Assembly (NCBI GenBank): GCA_041645535.1
Contig: JBAZPT010000002.1
Span: forward strand, 264,824-328,823
Source: JBAZPT01 sp041645535
Lineage (GTDB): Bacteria > Patescibacteriota > Minisyncoccia > Moranbacterales > UBA2206
DNA length: 64,000 bases
Reading direction: 5' to 3'
Program-made: the position numbers and the translations under genes
In this document: positions 15,503 through 24,644 of the stretch, one piece after another
Layout: every line of letters begins with the position of its first letter
Numbering within the stretch: position 1 is the first letter of the stretch
Notes under the pieces: generated by a model
What the model was told of the DNA's origin: nothing
Databases searched by the model: none
Seen by the model: only the letters and a program-made list of their open reading frames with translations

Positions 15503-16587
15503 AAAATTATATAATTCTGTCCTCCAATATTTTTCACCCAGCCTTTTATTTCCATCATCGCGAGCGTGGAGGAAACGGACACTGCTCCCAGTTTAGACAG
15601 TTTGGAAATATTGTCAATGTGAAGAGGTTCGTTCGATAAATATTTTAATAAAATTTCTTCTTCCCTATTCTCGGGAATTTTAGGAAGCGCGGGCATTTTT
15701 TCCCGGCCTTCGCCTAAATTCAACTCTTCCAAAATATCTTTGACGCCGGTAACGATTTTTGCGCCCTGGCGCAGAAGATTATTGGTGCCGGCCGATTGCG
15801 CGGAAAAAATTGAGCCAGGAACGGAAAAAACTTCGCGGTCATATTCCAGCGCGCAGTTGGCGGTGATGAGCGTTCCGCTTTCAACTCCGGCTTCGACGAC
15901 TAGTGTTCCTAGAGACAGTCCGGCGATGATGCGGTTGCGCGCCGGAAAATTGCCGGGGATTCCGGCTGGCGTTTCGATTGGATAGTCCGAAATCAGCGCG
16001 CCATTCTCCATAATCTCGCGCGCCAGATTAAAATTCACGCGCGGATAAATATTGGCGTCGTCCAGACTGCCGCCCAAAACGGCAATGGTTTTTCCGCCGC
16101 CATCGAGCGCGCCGCGGTGGGCGATAGCGTCAATGCCGATAGCCATCCCGCTTACAATTGTTATACCGGCTTGCGCCAAATCCCGCGCGAACGAAGTAGT
16201 GGCTTGCGCGCCGTAAGAAGTGTATTTTCGCGATCCCACAATCGAAATCATAGTCAAGCTGTTGAGATCGAGATCCTTATCATTGGACTTTATATATATA
16301 ATGTAAGGCGGGTTGGCGGATTCTTTGAGCAATCGTGGATATTCCGGACTTTTGAGCGTTATCATCCGCACATTTTCCTTTTGCATTTTTTCCCACTCGG
16401 CGTCCGGATCAACGGTTTTCCTGTGCTCGCAAATTTTCTCCGCTATTTTTTCACCAATACCGCTTTTAAGCAGCGCGTCAAAATCGGCTTGCCAAATATT
16501 TTCCGGTTCGCCGAAATAGGAAACCAAAGCGCGCATTTTTTGCGAACCCAGTCCATTAATTTTATTGAGAGCGTTCAGAAATTTCAT
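15499..16587 (-). CDS. dprA: DNA processing protein DprA
   Basis: A 362-residue DprA/Smf protein; start MKFLNALNKINGLG at 16587 is preferred over an upstream ATG. It protects incoming single-stranded DNA and loads RecA during natural transformation. A helix-hairpin-helix/SAM-like head is followed by the Rossmann-like DprA core (GSRKYTSYG, SGMAIGIDAIAHRGAL, GKTIAVLGGSLD, ARNRIIAGLS) and a C-terminal winged-helix domain (~310-362). With comF at 34938 and a full type IV pilus set, it supports competence for DNA uptake. Confidence 0.95.
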   Translation of the reverse strand: MKFLNALNKINGLGSQKMRALVSYFGEPENIWQADFDALLKSGIGEKIAEKICEHRKTVDPDAEWEKMQKENVRMITLKSPEYPRLLKESANPPYIIYIKSNDKDLDLNSLTMISIVGSRKYTSYGAQATTSFARDLAQAGITIVSGMAIGIDAIAHRGALDGGGKTIAVLGGSLDDANIYPRVNFNLAREIMENGALISDYPIETPAGIPGNFPARNRIIAGLSLGTLVVEAGVESGTLITANCALEYDREVFSVPGSIFSAQSAGTNNLLRQGAKIVTGVKDILEELNLGEGREKMPALPKIPENREEEILLKYLSNEPLHIDNISKLSKLGAVSVSSTLAMMEIKGWVKNIGGQNYIIL

Positions 16588-16624
16588 AGCACTTTCTAAA
16601 TATAGCAATATTTTTGGCGCTTGA

Positions 16625-16734
16625 CCCCGTTAGAAGTTCGTCGCTAGATTTTTCTTTTCGGATACATGTGAGCGAAGCGGCTTCGCCTTAATATTTTTAA
16701 TATTAGCAAATATTCCCCAAAACTTCTAATGGGG
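16625..16734 (+). repeat. Long stem-loop element
   Basis: CCCCGTTAGAAGTT (16625-16638) pairs with AACTTCTAATGGGG (16721-16734), one G-T wobble. The loop holds GCGAAG/CTTCGC. Loop segment CTTCGCCTTAAT is shared with the copy at 33276. Confidence 0.7.
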
Positions 16735-16763
16735 TTGACAAAAACTTCATTATTTGCTACTTT
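16735..16763 (+). promoter_or_regulatory. Promoter upstream of the orphan membrane protein
   Basis: TTGACA (16735-16740), a 17-base spacer and extended -10 TGC-TACTTT (TACTTT 16758-16763). The -35 starts directly after the GGGG of the stem-loop. Shares the TGCTAC form with the promoters at 26625 and 28681. Confidence 0.6.
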
Positions 16764-16834
16764 ATGCTATTGGTTTTCACGGTCTCGCTCGTAAGTTCGA
16801 ATGCAAGCCTCCTCCTTGGTTTGCAGGAGAGTAA

Positions 16835-16935
16835 CCCCATTAGAAAAATGACAAGGTAGACTAAGGGATATTAAATGTTTTGTAAGCAAATAACATTAAT
16901 ATTCCAGAATACACATTCTCATTTTTCTAACGGGG
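16835..16935 (+). repeat. Long stem-loop element in the leader of the membrane protein gene
   Basis: CCCC and TTAGAAAAATGA (16835-16851) pair with TCATTTTTCTAA and GGGG (16919-16935), with a single A-C mismatch. It would lie inside the long 5' leader of the gene at 17070. Confidence 0.68.
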
Positions 16936-17069
16936 TGAAGTACAACCCAAAGTGATAATTCACCGCGGGATGCCACTCACGCGCGGGACTGTGAAAGGCA
17001 AGGGAAAGTTTTTTGAAAACATAACAAAAAAGTCGAATTAAAATTTGAGGCACTAAAAAGGAGGCAGTT

Positions 17070-19265
17070 ATGGAAGAAAGATTTGCTATGTTGTTGAGAT
17101 GGTGGGAGCTTTTCAGACTCTCGGAAAGGGCAGCTGTTTTTTCGATGGAGTATAACTATGGAAACACTCCTGGTTCGAAAATGCTGCGAGAGGATATTGT
17201 CGACGCCTTAGTTTTTTGGAAGTTTATCATAGAGAAGGCGATGACGGCATTAACGACAAATGAACGGCCCGAATTCCTACAGTCTTTTTTTGAAGACAAA
17301 AATCCGTTTATCAAAGTCGTGGCAATTGTTGAGTGTTTTCCCACAAAAGTATGGAGAAAAATACTCTGGGGCTACAACATCGATTTTTCAAGCTGTGAGT
17401 CTTTTCTGCGCAGACTTACTGCAAATCAGCTCTCTTCAATCCAGGAAAACTATCTGGACCTTTTTTCCAGAAACGAGGTGCCTCGCGTATTCACAAAATT
17501 TGACAAAAGGTTCAGAGGCATAACGGCGGAAAAATTGTTAGCAGAGGCTAAATATGACGACGATGAAAAGAGATATGCCAGCAAGGGAGCAATGTCTTAC
17601 AATTTACTCAATCTCGATTTTGGTTTCAACGCTTTCCCCAGGGGAGTTGCGAATGATACAAAAAAAATCGAGATTAGCCCTCTGCAATTCCTTTCAGTGA
17701 AAAACCATGCGGATGACTTCGTTGTTAATATGGAAGATGGAAAATACTGGGGGCTGTACCGATCTGTGCGGAGTAATTATGTCTGGAAGCCAAAAAAGCT
17801 AGTACAATTAAGCACGCACATCTGTCCCGGCTTCTGGTATACGCTTCTGATGCAGTTTCTCTTCTGGGTTGTCTCGCCCGTACTGGCTATTGCGATGGCA
17901 TCGGTTATCGCAAGCGGACACTCGCATTCTATTCCGAATGCCCTGTTTATAGGTATGGCGATTCCGGGAATGTTCACTCCTGTTTGGCTGGCGCTTGCCA
18001 CGGCGAAGTATTCGTTCAATAAAATCTTGACTGAAAATGTCAAGAAAAAATGGAACGACTTTGGAGAAAGGCATGAAGAGGCGCTTACTTTAATCGGTGT
18101 AATAGCAGGAGGTTTAGTTGTATCTGCGGCAGCTATTGCAGCAGTAATTGGGACTTACCTTGTTGCCAAACCACTCGGTATATTCTGGGCAAGCGTGACT
18201 GTTGTTTTGGTTTTTACCGGTCTCTTTTTGATACTGAACAAAAAAAACAACAGATTCTACTTTTGGGCTCACCCCGAAGTGGCAATGATTCTCAAAATAG
18301 CGCTCCCGACATTTGCCGGGGGACTGCTAATCAGAATTACCTATCCGTACTATCAGGTGATTGCGAAAATCGCGCTTTGGGTCTGGGGGATTTTGGAAAG
18401 TTTTGCCAGTATGGTGATTTCAATAATTTCCATGTTAGGCATGGTTTCCCTCGTATTCATTTTCCCATTTGTCTTTTTCGCTCTGATGGCATTTCTTTCG
18501 AAAAATTTGACCGAAGAGCAAATGGAAAAATTCTGCATAGCGCTTGAAAAAGCAATGCCTTTCGGCGTCGGGTTTACATTTGTTGCCTCATTGGCAGTGT
18601 TTGTGGCTAATGTAAATGAAGCGGTTCCTTCTCCGATAATAATAATCGGGATGCTGATGTTTCTGGCAACGGGGATTCTTTTGGCGATATTTTCATCGCA
18701 GGCTTTTAACAAGTATGATCCGAGGTTCATTTCTAATGCCGATGTGTTGAACGAAGCCTGCGGAGATGAGTTCAGGAGAAAAAGAATAAAGGCCAAATGG
18801 GTGCTAAAAAACAAATGGCTTCAATCGCTTAGCAAGGAAGAGCGAGAACTGAAAATCATAAAGCTCGTTGCCGCATTCGGGGAAATTTTCGGAATTTTAG
18901 AAAGAGAAATAGCGTATCTCGAGTTTATTCCGATTATGACGGCAAGTGCTCTTGATGACATAGCCGCGAATGTTTATGACATACGCCCTTTTAACAAGGG
19001 AAGGATGAAGATCGTAAGGCTCATGATTGCCAGTCACTCGCTTAGTGAAGCAATATTTCTTTACCAGCAAAAACAGCAAAGAAGGGAGCGCGGATGGAAA
19101 AGAACGAAAAAAATCTTTATGATCATCTTCTTTCCAGCAGTTCTTTTGTATTGGGCGCTGAAAAAGCTTTTGGAATACTCCAAAACTTTATTCAAACTCT
19201 GGAAGCTTTTCAATAAGCTGTGTCCATATGTAACGCAGACGAGAACCTTGAAAATAGGTAGCTAA
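17070..19265 (+). CDS. Orphan multi-pass membrane protein
   Basis: A 731-residue protein of unrecognised family, preceded by a strong AAGGAGG ribosome site. Residues 1-250 are soluble-looking. Hydrophobic segments follow at roughly 254-282, 290-312, 342-368, 376-395, 410-430, 440-490 and 505-545. A soluble region (~550-660) and a final hydrophobic stretch near 675-690 close the protein. No catalytic motif was found. The strong SD, long leader and TGCTAC-type promoter resemble the accessory genes at 26-30 kb rather than the housekeeping genes here, which hints at a shared origin or regulation. Confidence 0.7.
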   Translation: MEERFAMLLRWWELFRLSERAAVFSMEYNYGNTPGSKMLREDIVDALVFWKFIIEKAMTALTTNERPEFLQSFFEDKNPFIKVVAIVECFPTKVWRKILWGYNIDFSSCESFLRRLTANQLSSIQENYLDLFSRNEVPRVFTKFDKRFRGITAEKLLAEAKYDDDEKRYASKGAMSYNLLNLDFGFNAFPRGVANDTKKIEISPLQFLSVKNHADDFVVNMEDGKYWGLYRSVRSNYVWKPKKLVQLSTHICPGFWYTLLMQFLFWVVSPVLAIAMASVIASGHSHSIPNALFIGMAIPGMFTPVWLALATAKYSFNKILTENVKKKWNDFGERHEEALTLIGVIAGGLVVSAAAIAAVIGTYLVAKPLGIFWASVTVVLVFTGLFLILNKKNNRFYFWAHPEVAMILKIALPTFAGGLLIRITYPYYQVIAKIALWVWGILESFASMVISIISMLGMVSLVFIFPFVFFALMAFLSKNLTEEQMEKFCIALEKAMPFGVGFTFVASLAVFVANVNEAVPSPIIIIGMLMFLATGILLAIFSSQAFNKYDPRFISNADVLNEACGDEFRRKRIKAKWVLKNKWLQSLSKEERELKIIKLVAAFGEIFGILEREIAYLEFIPIMTASALDDIAANVYDIRPFNKGRMKIVRLMIASHSLSEAIFLYQQKQQRRERGWKRTKKIFMIIFFPAVLLYWALKKLLEYSKTLFKLWKLFNKLCPYVTQTRTLKIGS

Positions 19266-19296
19266 ACAACATCAAGGTTTATAATACAATTCTTAG

Positions 19297-19329
19297 GAGG
19301 CAGGTCAATGACCCGCCTCTTATTTTTTT
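19297..19329 (+). terminator. Terminator after the orphan membrane protein
   Basis: GAGGC-A-GGTC pairs with GACC-C-GCCTC around a short loop, followed by TTATTTTTTT. Confidence 0.85.
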
Positions 19330-19461
19330 CAAAAAATATTTACGGCTATTGACAAGGGGTTACTTTTTTGCAATAACTAGATTATTGCGCAGAAAATATG
19401 TTTAGTTATCGCAATCTCACGCGGGATCGTGAGAAGTAAAGAATTATAAGAAAAGGGAGAG

Positions 19462-19743
19462 ATGAAGATGAAAAAAGCAGGCAGATGCATTTTTTTGTTC
19501 TTTACAATCTTAATTTTATACGACAGTTGTTATGCGGAGGAGAAACAAGGGGGTATTTCTTCGGCGTATGCAAGTAACAGCAAGGAAACTTCCATTACAA
19601 CCGTGTGCCATGTTGAATACCAAAGCAGACTGACTGGACTCAAAATGGAAACAAAGCCGATGAGTTCTGCTCTCGCTCAGCGTCATAAGGAGGATTTAAT
19701 CCGTGACGGATCGGCTACAAATGCTGATGTGGTATGTAAATAA
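19462..19743 (+). CDS. Small secreted protein of unknown function
   Basis: A 93-residue protein with a clear signal peptide (basic MKMKKAGR, then FLFFTILILYDSCYA; cleavage likely after CYA). The mature part (~68 residues) has two cysteines (TVCHVEY and the C-terminal VVCK), which could form a disulfide. GGGAGA lies just upstream of the start. A possible promoter is TTGACA (19349-19354) with a weak TGC-AATAAC -10 17 bases later. It has its own terminator. No family recognised. Confidence 0.65.
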   Translation: MKMKKAGRCIFLFFTILILYDSCYAEEKQGGISSAYASNSKETSITTVCHVEYQSRLTGLKMETKPMSSALAQRHKEDLIRDGSATNADVVCK

Positions 19744-19744
19744 A

Positions 19745-19796
19745 AAAGGCGGGGAAAGGTCACTTAGCCAAGTGATCTGACCTGCCTTATTTTTTC
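19745..19796 (+). terminator. Terminator after the small secreted protein
   Basis: AAGGC..GGTCACTT pairs with AAGTGATC..GCCTT around AGCC, followed by ATTTTTTC. Confidence 0.8.
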
Positions 19797-19867
19797 TAAG
19801 ATAGTATTTTTACAAAAGTTTTTTGATCCTCCTTCGCTAAAGCTACGGAAGGATTTCGCTCGACTTA

Positions 19868-20413
19868 TTATTTTATTATAAGTTGCTCAATTTCATCTAA
19901 AACATCATTTTCGATGTTTTTTATTTTTTCCATTTCTTCTTCCGTAAATTTATCTAGCACATAATCATGGGCGCCTAGTTCGCATTTTTTCGTAGAGGAT
20001 TCTATGGAAGCCTCTGTTCCGATGCCGACGCGAATCCGTTTGAATTTTTGCGTACCGAGTTTTTCGATGATATTCTCGACGCCATGATGGCCGGCGGAAG
20101 AGGAATCAGTGGCGATTTTGTATTTGCCAACGGCAATGTCCAGATCGTCATGGATGACAATAATGTCATCTGGCGCCAGTTTATAAAAAGTTAAAATACC
20201 TTGCACGGCTTCGCCGGAAAGGTTCATAAAAGTTTGTGGCTTCACTAGCAACATATCAGTCCCCTTGGAAATTTCCGCGTTGAATTTTTTGTTAAATTCC
20301 CACGGCGAAAAATTCCAATCATTTTTGATTTTTTCCACAATCTCAAAGCCGATGTTATGTCGAGTATATTCATATTCTTTTCCCGGATTGCCGAGACCGA
20401 AAATAATTTTCAT
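19868..20413 (-). CDS. pth: Peptidyl-tRNA hydrolase
   Basis: A 181-residue bacterial Pth that frees tRNA from dropped peptidyl-tRNA. Start MKIIFGLGNPGKEYEYTRHNIGF is chosen over an upstream in-frame ATG because it matches the family N-terminus. The catalytic His is in TRHNIGF and the conserved Asp in IVIHDDLD; PQTFMNLSGEAV and GHHGVENII are family signatures. It begins five bases after the LCP stop codon, so the two are co-transcribed. Confidence 0.96.
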   Translation of the reverse strand: MKIIFGLGNPGKEYEYTRHNIGFEIVEKIKNDWNFSPWEFNKKFNAEISKGTDMLLVKPQTFMNLSGEAVQGILTFYKLAPDDIIVIHDDLDIAVGKYKIATDSSSAGHHGVENIIEKLGTQKFKRIRVGIGTEASIESSTKKCELGAHDYVLDKFTEEEMEKIKNIENDVLDEIEQLIIK

Positions 20414-20417
20414 ATAA

Positions 20418-21899
20418 CTAATTTTTATTAAAATCTTGTGACTCTTGATCATCGCGTGCTTTATTTAAATCCTCCAGCGTTCCTTCTTCCATATTATACC
20501 TTTCCTCCAAATCTTTTCCAATCACCAAAATCATATCCGTTTTTTGGCTGCCGGCTAGTTTTTGGATATCAGCGCCAATCAAATAGGAAACTGTCGCCGG
20601 CAATTTGGTAGCCAATTCGTCAAGCGTGAAAGGCCTGGCTCCATTGCCCAAGTCATAAACAATTGTTTTATCATAAATAAATTTTCCCGCGCTGGCCACC
20701 GCCACATTTTTATAATCCAAATTAACGCTCAAAAGTTTTTTGATGGCAGTGAGAATTTTAGCGTTCCCGCTGCCGTTTATAAGAACTATGCTCGCGTTTT
20801 CTTTTTCAATTTCGGCGCGCCGTCTTTTAAGAATATTCAAATCAAAAACATTCTGGGCCAATTCCTGGATTTCACTTAAATTTCCCACGCGCGGCACCAG
20901 CGCGGAAAAATTATTAATATGGACGATTTTCAAAAGACTATCTTTGTTCCAGGCGTCCAAAACGACATTGTTGATATTCTGCGTGTCCATTTTTTGGGCG
21001 AGTTTCAAAAAGCTCACAATTTCGGCGGGCGCGGCATTGGTGACGATGTTATTGCCCAGCGCGTCAAGAAGATTGTTGACTTCGATAGGATTCAAAAAAG
21101 TTCCAGCGGAAAAAATTTTGTTTTTGGCGGATTGCAAAACCTGCTGCTGCCTTTTGGCGCGACCGAAATCGCCTTCAGGATCGTTGTGGCGCTCGCGGGC
21201 ATATTTAAGAGCTGTCGCCCCATCCAGATGATGGAAGCCTTTTTCCAGTCTGAAAGGCGCGTAGCTGTAGTTCGGTCCCGGATAGCTTGGGTCATAGATG
21301 TCCCGTTCATTTACAATATTGATTCCGCCGAGGGTGTTGATGATTTTTTCAAATCCGCCGAAATTCAAAATCGCGTAATAATTTATTTTCTGCGCGGTTA
21401 ATTCTTCAACCGTCTTCACGATCAAATTCACTCCGGAGGCGGGGTCATTTTTCATGTCGCCCAAGCCAATTTGATAGATTGTGTTAATCTTTGCTCGAGA
21501 AGTGGAATCCGCAATATCAACATACATATCCCGGGGGATGGAATAAAGCGCCACCTGGTTTGTCCGGGTGTTGAGGCTCACTATCATTATCGTATCAGTG
21601 AGGTTTTGCCCAGGATGTCCCTTGCCGCCGATGCCGAGCAGTAAAATATTAATCCGGCCGTCCGCGTATCCTTTTAAATCAACTGATGTTGCCGCAGTGA
21701 GGGACTGCGCGGTTCGTAAAAATGAGGGCGTGTCTGTGTTTTCAATATTTATTTTTTTCCCGACGGAATAAATTTTGTAAGTTAAAAATGATCCATAAGC
21801 CGCGCCGACAATAATTAAAAATGAAAACAACCAAAATGCTTTTTTGGCAAAAGAAGACTTTGCAGGCTTGTTTAGATATGGGTAAGAAATTTCATCCAC
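20418..21899 (-). CDS. LytR-CpsA-Psr (LCP) family cell-wall glycopolymer ligase
   Basis: A 493-residue membrane-anchored protein. One N-terminal transmembrane helix (~20-43) is followed by the LCP domain: NILLLGIGGKGHPGQNLTDTI, YSIPRDMYVDI, FEKIINTLGGINI, LDGATALKYARERHN and DFGRAKRQQQVL hold the conserved Arg/Asp residues that bind the polyprenyl pyrophosphate substrate. A C-terminal LytR_C-like domain (~370-475) follows. LCP enzymes transfer lipid-linked glycopolymers to peptidoglycan outside the membrane. First gene of the LCP-pth pair. Confidence 0.92.
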   Translation of the reverse strand: MDEISYPYLNKPAKSSFAKKAFWLFSFLIIVGAAYGSFLTYKIYSVGKKINIENTDTPSFLRTAQSLTAATSVDLKGYADGRINILLLGIGGKGHPGQNLTDTIMIVSLNTRTNQVALYSIPRDMYVDIADSTSRAKINTIYQIGLGDMKNDPASGVNLIVKTVEELTAQKINYYAILNFGGFEKIINTLGGINIVNERDIYDPSYPGPNYSYAPFRLEKGFHHLDGATALKYARERHNDPEGDFGRAKRQQQVLQSAKNKIFSAGTFLNPIEVNNLLDALGNNIVTNAAPAEIVSFLKLAQKMDTQNINNVVLDAWNKDSLLKIVHINNFSALVPRVGNLSEIQELAQNVFDLNILKRRRAEIEKENASIVLINGSGNAKILTAIKKLLSVNLDYKNVAVASAGKFIYDKTIVYDLGNGARPFTLDELATKLPATVSYLIGADIQKLAGSQKTDMILVIGKDLEERYNMEEGTLEDLNKARDDQESQDFNKN

Positions 21900-22034
21900 T
21901 TCTATATATTACTACATTAGTAGCGATACTAAAAATATGGCTTGAGAAAGCCAGCTTCTGCCCTTGCCAAGGGACTAAAATCATGCTAAACTGGGAAAGT
22001 CAGAAGATTTTAAAGAGCATATCTAGGGCAAATT

Positions 22035-22661
22035 ATGGATTTTGAGCCAAAAAAGAAAGTTACTCCGGAAGAACAATATTACGGTATTGGCGGTTTCATA
22101 CTGGAAATAATCAAAGTTTTTGTTTTAGCGCTGGTTATTATTCTGCCTGTTAGGGTTTTTTTGTTCCAGCCTTTTTTTGTGCAGGGCGCTTCCATGGAGC
22201 CTAATTTTGAAAACAATCAATATCTTATCATTAATGAATTTGGCTATAAACAAACCGCGGTGGATGTCAGTAAGCTTCATTTATTCACGGTTAATCCTTT
22301 CCGGGAGCTTACCAGGCAGGAAGTAGCGGTTTTCCGCTATCCGAAAAATCGCAGCCAATTTTTTATCAAAAGAATAATCGGCCTCCCTGGCGAGCGGGTG
22401 CAGATCAAGGACGGAACGGTAACGATATTCAATCAGGAAAATCCGGACGGAATTGTTTTGGATGAAAGCGCTTATCTTTCTTCAGAAGTGAAAACTCAGG
22501 GCGAGGCGGTAACTGCGCTCAAAGATAATGAATATTTTGTGATGGGAGACAATCGCGGGGCGAGTTCCGATTCCCGCTCCTGGGGGCCAGTGAAGGAAGC
22601 GGACATTGTCGGCAAAGTATTACTAAGGGCGTGGCCTTTGGATCAATTGTCGATTTTTTAA
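22035..22661 (+). CDS. lepB: Signal peptidase I
   Basis: A 208-residue SPase I. One N-terminal membrane helix (~23-48) is followed by the catalytic serine in GASMEPNF and the general base lysine in FFIKRIIGLPGE. Box E is MGDNRGASSDSRSWG. It removes signal peptides from secreted proteins such as the surface proteins encoded at 49-63 kb. It is divergent from the LCP gene. Confidence 0.96.
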   Translation: MDFEPKKKVTPEEQYYGIGGFILEIIKVFVLALVIILPVRVFLFQPFFVQGASMEPNFENNQYLIINEFGYKQTAVDVSKLHLFTVNPFRELTRQEVAVFRYPKNRSQFFIKRIIGLPGERVQIKDGTVTIFNQENPDGIVLDESAYLSSEVKTQGEAVTALKDNEYFVMGDNRGASSDSRSWGPVKEADIVGKVLLRAWPLDQLSIF

Positions 22662-22706
22662 TTTTAATAGGCGATGGCTATTCCAGCACCGAATAATAAA
22701 TGGCAA

Positions 22707-22819
22707 CCCCAGCGAAAATTCCAATAAAGTTTCAGTGTGGTGTTTGAATTTGTGTGTGAACTCGCCTAACGGCTAAATTTTAATATAATATATAGTTTCA
22801 ATAGCGAATTTTCGCGGGG
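22707..22819 (+). promoter_or_regulatory. Long stem-loop in the hisS leader
   Basis: CCCC (22707-22710), a bulged A and GCGAAAATTC pair with GAATTTTCGC-GGGG (22806-22819). The 3' arm runs directly into the start-codon hairpin. Loop segment ACTCGCC..GGCT is shared with the pilM copy. Confidence 0.72.
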
Positions 22820-22823
22820 TGCT

Positions 22824-22864
22824 CATAATTGTAGCTACTCGCGAGGCGCTCGCAGACAATTATG
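22824..22864 (+). promoter_or_regulatory. Start-codon hairpin of hisS
   Basis: CATAATTGT (22824-22832) pairs fully with ACAATTATG (22856-22864); the last three bases are the hisS ATG. The same architecture occurs at ftsZ, pilM and pilC. Confidence 0.78.
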
Positions 22865-24280
22865 GCAAAGAAAAAAAACAAACCAGTGCGTAAGGCTATG
22901 AAAAAAACGGCAAGACCTATTCGGACAAGGAAGGCGAGAGGCAAGGAAACTGGGAAAGCGATTATCGAACCGATTGTTTTGCAGCCGCCGCGGGGCATGA
23001 AAGATATTTTGCCGGACGAACAGCCGTATTGGGATCAGGTAAGACGAACAACAGAAAAGATGGCGCGCGAATACGGCTATTCGCGGATTGATATTCCGGC
23101 GGTTGAATTCACCAATCTTTTCGTGCGCGGCGTGGGAGAAGGCACGGACATTGTCCAAAAAGAAATGTATAGCTTTGTGACCCGGGGCGGAGACAAAGTG
23201 TCGTTGCGTCCCGAACTGACAGCCGGAATTTGCCGCGCCTATATCCAGCATGGAATGAGCGTCTGGCCGAAACCCATCAAGCTTTTTTCTACCGGTCCGG
23301 CTTATCGCTATGACCGTCCGCAAGAGGGCAGATACCGCGAATTTTTTCAGGTGAACTATGATATTTTTGGTGAATCTGATCCGATTTTGGACGCGCAGGT
23401 AATTCAGGTGGCGCATCGAATTGTCCAAAGTCTGGGCATCAAGTCGGTGCAGATCCAGGTCAATTCAATCGGCTGTCCCGGTTGCCGCAAGGAGTATAAG
23501 GAACTGCTGGTGAATTATTTGGAATCGAAAAAACAAAAACTCTGCCAGGATTGCAAGAACCGCCTGGAGCGCAATCCCTTGCGAGTCTTGGATTGCAAGG
23601 AAGACAAATGCGCGCAAGTGGCGGCTACGGCTCCGCAATCCATCGATCATCTTTGCGACGAATGCCGGGTGCATTTCAAATATGTTTTGGAATATCTGGA
23701 TGAGTTGGATCTCAATTATGTTATTAATCCGCAAATGGTGCGCGGACTGGATTATTATACGAAAACGGTTTTTGAAATTTGGTCGGGTTCGGAAGAAGGC
23801 CGGAAAAATTCTTTGGGCGGCGGCGGCCGATATGACGGACTCATAAAAATGCTGGGAGGAGAAGCGACGCCAGCCATTGGTTTCGGTTTTGGCGTAGAGC
23901 GGCTGATTTTGGAAATGAAACGGGTGCAGGCCAAGCCTTATCGCGCGCCTAGGGCGAAAGTCTTTTTAGCGCAACTGGGCGAACTAGCTAAGAAAAAAAG
24001 CCTCAAACTTTTTTCAGAACTGGAAAGGAATGGAATTCTTACGGCGGAAAGTTTCGGGCGCGGGAGCCTAAAGTCCCAATTGCGCGAGGCAGATAAGCAG
24101 GGTGTGGAGATAACTTTGATTCTGGGGCAGAAAGAAGCGCTCGACAAAACTGTAATAATTAAAAACATGGCGAGCGGAGTGCAGGAAATTGTGAGTGCGG
24201 ACAAATTGATTGATCTGGTAAAAAGAAAACTCAAAGCCGATAATGTAGTCGTATATCACGAAAATAATAATCACACATAA
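22862..24280 (+). CDS. hisS: Histidyl-tRNA synthetase
   Basis: A 472-residue class II synthetase charging tRNA-His. Motifs: PPRGMKDILPDE, motif 2 TGPAYRYDRPQEGRYREF, the histidine-specific RGLDYYTKTVFE and motif 3 IGFGFGVERLIL, then the anticodon-binding domain. A zinc-finger-like CPGC..CQDC..CKEDKC..CDEC insertion lies at ~205-270. An unusual basic extension of about 40 residues (KKKNKPVRKAMKKTARPIRT) precedes the usual start; the ATG sits in the start-codon hairpin. First gene of a hisS-rpsU-yqeY group. Confidence 0.96.
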   Translation: MAKKKNKPVRKAMKKTARPIRTRKARGKETGKAIIEPIVLQPPRGMKDILPDEQPYWDQVRRTTEKMAREYGYSRIDIPAVEFTNLFVRGVGEGTDIVQKEMYSFVTRGGDKVSLRPELTAGICRAYIQHGMSVWPKPIKLFSTGPAYRYDRPQEGRYREFFQVNYDIFGESDPILDAQVIQVAHRIVQSLGIKSVQIQVNSIGCPGCRKEYKELLVNYLESKKQKLCQDCKNRLERNPLRVLDCKEDKCAQVAATAPQSIDHLCDECRVHFKYVLEYLDELDLNYVINPQMVRGLDYYTKTVFEIWSGSEEGRKNSLGGGGRYDGLIKMLGGEATPAIGFGFGVERLILEMKRVQAKPYRAPRAKVFLAQLGELAKKKSLKLFSELERNGILTAESFGRGSLKSQLREADKQGVEITLILGQKEALDKTVIIKNMASGVQEIVSADKLIDLVKRKLKADNVVVYHENNNHT

Positions 24281-24296
24281 CAGAAAGGGGGTCTTT

Positions 24297-24557
24297 ATGA
24301 TTGAAGTAAAAAAGAAGGATAGAGAAACTAGCGAAAGCCTGATCAGGCGTTTTAGCCGCCGGATTCAACAGAGCGGTGTTTTGGCGCAGGCCAGGAAAAC
24401 CAGATTCCGCCAGGACGAAAAAAGCAAACGGGAAATCCGGGAAGGCGCGATGTATAAAGTGAAAGTGAAAAAAGTTGTGGACCGGCTCAAAAAAATGGGC
24501 AAGTTCGATGAAGGAACTTTCAGGAATGTGAAGAAAAAATTAATTCCTAAAGAATAA
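24297..24557 (+). CDS. rpsU: Small ribosomal subunit protein bS21
   Basis: An 86-residue basic protein. MIEVKKKDRETSESLIRRFSR matches the S21 N-terminus, and the long basic helix continues to KRRIQQ..ARKTRF. S21 sits near the anti-Shine-Dalgarno end of 16S rRNA. At 86 residues it is longer than the ~60-70 usual elsewhere, as is common in CPR. A GGGGG tract lies 5 bases before the ATG. Confidence 0.9.
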   Translation: MIEVKKKDRETSESLIRRFSRRIQQSGVLAQARKTRFRQDEKSKREIREGAMYKVKVKKVVDRLKKMGKFDEGTFRNVKKKLIPKE

Positions 24558-24558
24558 T

Positions 24559-24623
24559 TTACGAACATACTAATCAAGCTAAATTACAAATGTGCGTTAT
24601 TCATAATTTCGCTAAGTTCGTAA
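24559..24623 (+). promoter_or_regulatory. Leader stem-loop before yqeY
   Basis: TTACGAAC (24559-24566) pairs with GTTCGTAA (24616-24623), enclosing AAATTA (24581-24586)/TAATTT (24604-24609). It ends 21 bases before the yqeY start. Confidence 0.55.
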
Positions 24624-24644
24624 GTTAGTAATGGTAATAATGTT

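Larger units (their letters stand above)
16588..17069. other. Divergent intergenic region with two long stem-loops
   Basis: Between dprA (minus) and the orphan membrane protein (plus). It contains two stem-loops of the CCCC..GGGG family (16625-16734 and 16835-16935), a promoter right after the first (16735-16763) and a small hairpin (TGCAA..TTGCA, 16802-16825). No coding sequence was recognised. Confidence 0.6.

Noticed and set aside
21821..22045. 74-residue frame upstream of lepB
   Set aside because: Overlaps the LCP start antisense and lepB start; no ribosome site or family resemblance.
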